Below are positions 62,741 to 64,000 of a DNA stretch of 64,000 bases, in pieces. Source of the DNA: Pseudomonas laurentiana (GTDB taxonomy: Bacteria; Pseudomonadota; Gammaproteobacteria; Pseudomonadales; Pseudomonadaceae); NCBI RefSeq assembly GCF_014648275.1, contig NZ_BMQU01000011.1, positions 105,499 to 169,498 on the forward strand, read 5' to 3'. Position 1 is the first letter of the stretch, and each line of letters begins with the position of its first letter. The notes under the pieces were generated by a model. The model was not told the DNA's origin, ran no database searches, and was given only the letters and a program-made list of their open reading frames with translations. Both the position numbers and the translations under genes were made by a program.

Positions 62741-62764
62741 AGCCCCGCCCAGTGCGGGGTTTTT
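62741..62764 (+). terminator. Hairpin before gpD
   Basis: CCCCGC/GCGGGG stem with a 5-base loop and T5, then TCTGGAG and the next ATG, the same cassette as before the capsid and sheath genes. Confidence 0.75.
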
Positions 62765-62783
62765 CATTTCTGGAGCCTGAACA

Positions 62784-63830
62784 ATGCAACCTGTTTTCCG
62801 CATCGTCGCAGACAGCAAGGATATCACCGCGCTGATCAACGACCGGCTGTTGCTGCTGCGCACCTCGGACAAGCCCGGCATGGAGTCGGACGAGTTTGAG
62901 CTGCGCATTGATGACCGCGACGGCGCGGTGGCGCTGCCCAAACGCGGCGCGAACATTGAGGTTTACATGGGCTATGCCGGTCAGTCGCTTGCGCGCCTGG
63001 GGCGTTACACCGTCGATGAGGTCGAGGTTTCAGGCCCGCCTGACAGCATTGTCATACGCGGCAAGGCCGGTGACATGCGCGGCAGTGGCAAGACCACGCG
63101 CAGCGGCAGTTGGGAAGGTGTGCCGCTGCAGCAGATCGTGCGGGACATTGCAGCGCGCAATGGCTGGCAGCCGGTGTGCTCAGTGCAAACCAAAGTCCCC
63201 CGCGTCGACCAGCTCAATGAGTCGGACTTTAACTTTATCACCCGACTGGCCAGGCAATATGACTGCACGGCCAAGGTCGCTGACGGCAAGTTGATGGTGA
63301 TGCCCCGCCAGGGCGGTCAGAGCGCGAGCGGCAAGACGCTGGGTGTCGTCGTGATCAAGCGCAGCGACGTCAGCCGTTGGCAATTCCGCTTCAGCGACAA
63401 GACCACGCACAAGGCCGTGCAGACCAAGCATCAGGACAAGAAAACCGGAAAGCTGCAGGTGGTCGACCTGGGCAACGATGAATCGCCTGACGGCCTGCCG
63501 CCCGTGCATACCGACCGGCATATCTACCCGAACAAGTCTGCCGCCGAACAGGCCGCCAAGGCGCGCCTGGCCGCATTCAGCCGCAGTACTGCAGGTGTGC
63601 GCCTAGAGATGGCGGGGCGTGTCGATCTGTTCGCTGAGCGGATGATCAACGCCCAGGAGTTCAAGCCCGGACTGGATGGTGAGTACCTGGTCGATTCGGT
63701 CGAGCAGGTGTTTACCCAGTCCGGCTGGTCCACCACCGTCGAATGCAACGGCGGTAAACAGGGCAAGGCCAAGGCGAAGGGCGGGAAGAAAAAGAAAGCG
63801 ACCAAGCCGCTCAAGGTTGTGCAGCTCTAA
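62784..63830 (+). CDS. Late control / baseplate hub protein D
   Basis: 348 residues. GMESDEFELRIDDRDGAVALPKRGANIEVYMG and VDEVEVSGPPDSIVIRGKAGDMRGS are characteristic of P2 gpD, the T4 gp27-like hub that holds the spike. The C-terminus is Lys-rich (KGGKKKKATK). It is last in the tail cluster and precedes lysis genes, as in P2-like tailocins. Confidence 0.88.
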   Translation: MQPVFRIVADSKDITALINDRLLLLRTSDKPGMESDEFELRIDDRDGAVALPKRGANIEVYMGYAGQSLARLGRYTVDEVEVSGPPDSIVIRGKAGDMRGSGKTTRSGSWEGVPLQQIVRDIAARNGWQPVCSVQTKVPRVDQLNESDFNFITRLARQYDCTAKVADGKLMVMPRQGGQSASGKTLGVVVIKRSDVSRWQFRFSDKTTHKAVQTKHQDKKTGKLQVVDLGNDESPDGLPPVHTDRHIYPNKSAAEQAAKARLAAFSRSTAGVRLEMAGRVDLFAERMINAQEFKPGLDGEYLVDSVEQVFTQSGWSTTVECNGGKQGKAKAKGGKKKKATKPLKVVQL

Positions 63831-63871
63831 CCCCTATCGGCCGCAGCGCGGCCATCATTGGAGAACACCGT

Positions 63872-63970
63872 ATGCCTATCACTGCGCAGCAACTGCTGCA
63901 GATCCTCCCCAACGCCGGCGCAAAAGCCGGCGTTTTTGTTGTGCGCCAGGCATGGCGCGTTGCGCGTTAG
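63872..63970 (+). pseudogene. Fragment of a GH19-type endolysin
   Basis: 32 codons (MPITAQQLLQILPNAGAKAGVFV...). The first 23 residues are the usual start of Pseudomonas phage and tailocin chitinase-like endolysins. After GVFV the reading turns to VRQAWRVAR and stops at TAG, so the rest of the enzyme is missing in frame. GGAG 8 bases before the ATG is a good ribosome binding site. The window ends 30 bases later, so a frameshift, deletion or recombination joint cannot be separated. Confidence 0.6.
63911..63939 (+). terminator. Terminator inside the endolysin start
   Basis: AACGCCGGC/GCCGGCGTT (9 perfect pairs), loop GCAAAA, then TTTTTGTT. The stem is made from codons for Asn-Ala-Gly...Ala-Gly-Val-Phe, so any intact gene with these codons would carry the same structure. 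Confidence 0.75.
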
Positions 63971-63976
63971 CGCAAC
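63959..63976. repeat. Hairpin near window end
   Basis: GTTGCGC and GCGCAAC pair around GTTA. No T-run within the window. Function unknown. Confidence 0.5.
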
Positions 63977-64000
63977 CCGTTTGGCTGTGGTGGCTGAATG

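Larger units (their letters stand above)
26113..64000. mobile_element. Large prophage with lambda-type head and P2-type tail, right end outside the window
   Basis: A continuous block of phage genes: integrase, excisionase-like protein, repressor/Cro, primase-helicase, holin, terminase, portal, capsid and contractile tail. It begins next to mutS and runs past the window end. The space between mutS and cinA/recA is a known site for tailocins and prophages in P. fluorescens and P. putida relatives. attL has not been identified: it could lie anywhere in 26113-26518 or near the integrase end at 27687. attR is not in the window. The left coordinate is therefore only the end of mutS. Confidence 0.85.

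Overview
The window is a Pseudomonas chromosome, most like the P. putida/P. fluorescens groups. I base this on gene order (lipid A and dnaE cluster, then pyrG-kdsA-eno-ftsB-ispD, a LysR regulator facing frmA-fghA, ispF-truD-surE-pcm-nlpD-rpoS, the small RNA rsmZ, fdxA, mutS), on protein sequences, and on the high G+C content. No database was searched.

Bases 1-26112 are core chromosome. fabZ-lpxA-lpxB-rnhB are tightly coupled. dnaE, accA, tilS and pyrG-kdsA follow, then eno, ftsB-ispD, a LysR regulator divergent from the glutathione-dependent formaldehyde pathway (frmA, fghA), and the ispF-truD-surE-pcm-nlpD-rpoS stress and stationary-phase block. After rpoS comes a clear rsmZ gene with a GacA upstream box. 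fdxA and mutS then run leftward.

From about 26113 to the end of the window the space next to mutS holds a large prophage. Its right end is outside the window and its left end is not precisely defined. First come a 26+26 bp perfect hairpin and an AT-rich two-gene cargo operon (a TPR-like protein plus a HEPN-motif protein). A leftward early operon (27687-35768) holds the tyrosine integrase, an excisionase-like protein, small zinc-finger proteins, a cytosine methyltransferase, a DUF2303 protein, a PrtN-like activator, a KilAC-like protein and a dNMP kinase. The immunity region (S24 repressor, Cro, operators and promoters) lies at 35885-37024. Rightward genes then encode a CII-like protein, a TraR/DksA zinc finger, a primase-helicase and a Q-like protein. 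A set of four identical 14-bp repeats around an AT-rich patch after the primase gene looks like a replication origin.

The late region is a chimera. Lambda-type packaging and head genes (terminase, gpW, portal, ClpP-like protease, gpD, major capsid, FII, Z, tail terminator) are followed by a P2-type contractile tail (V, W, J, I, fibre, chaperone, sheath, tube, E/E', tape measure, U, X, D). A holin lies before the terminase, and the window ends in what looks like a broken endolysin gene.

The points most worth following up are the TPR/HEPN cargo pair, a prfB-type CTT-TGA-C shift site joining tail genes E and E', the repeat-flanked origin candidate overlapping a translationally coupled ORF, a divergent gene pair whose start codons overlap inside the late operon, and repeated hairpin/T-run/RBS cassettes in front of late genes.
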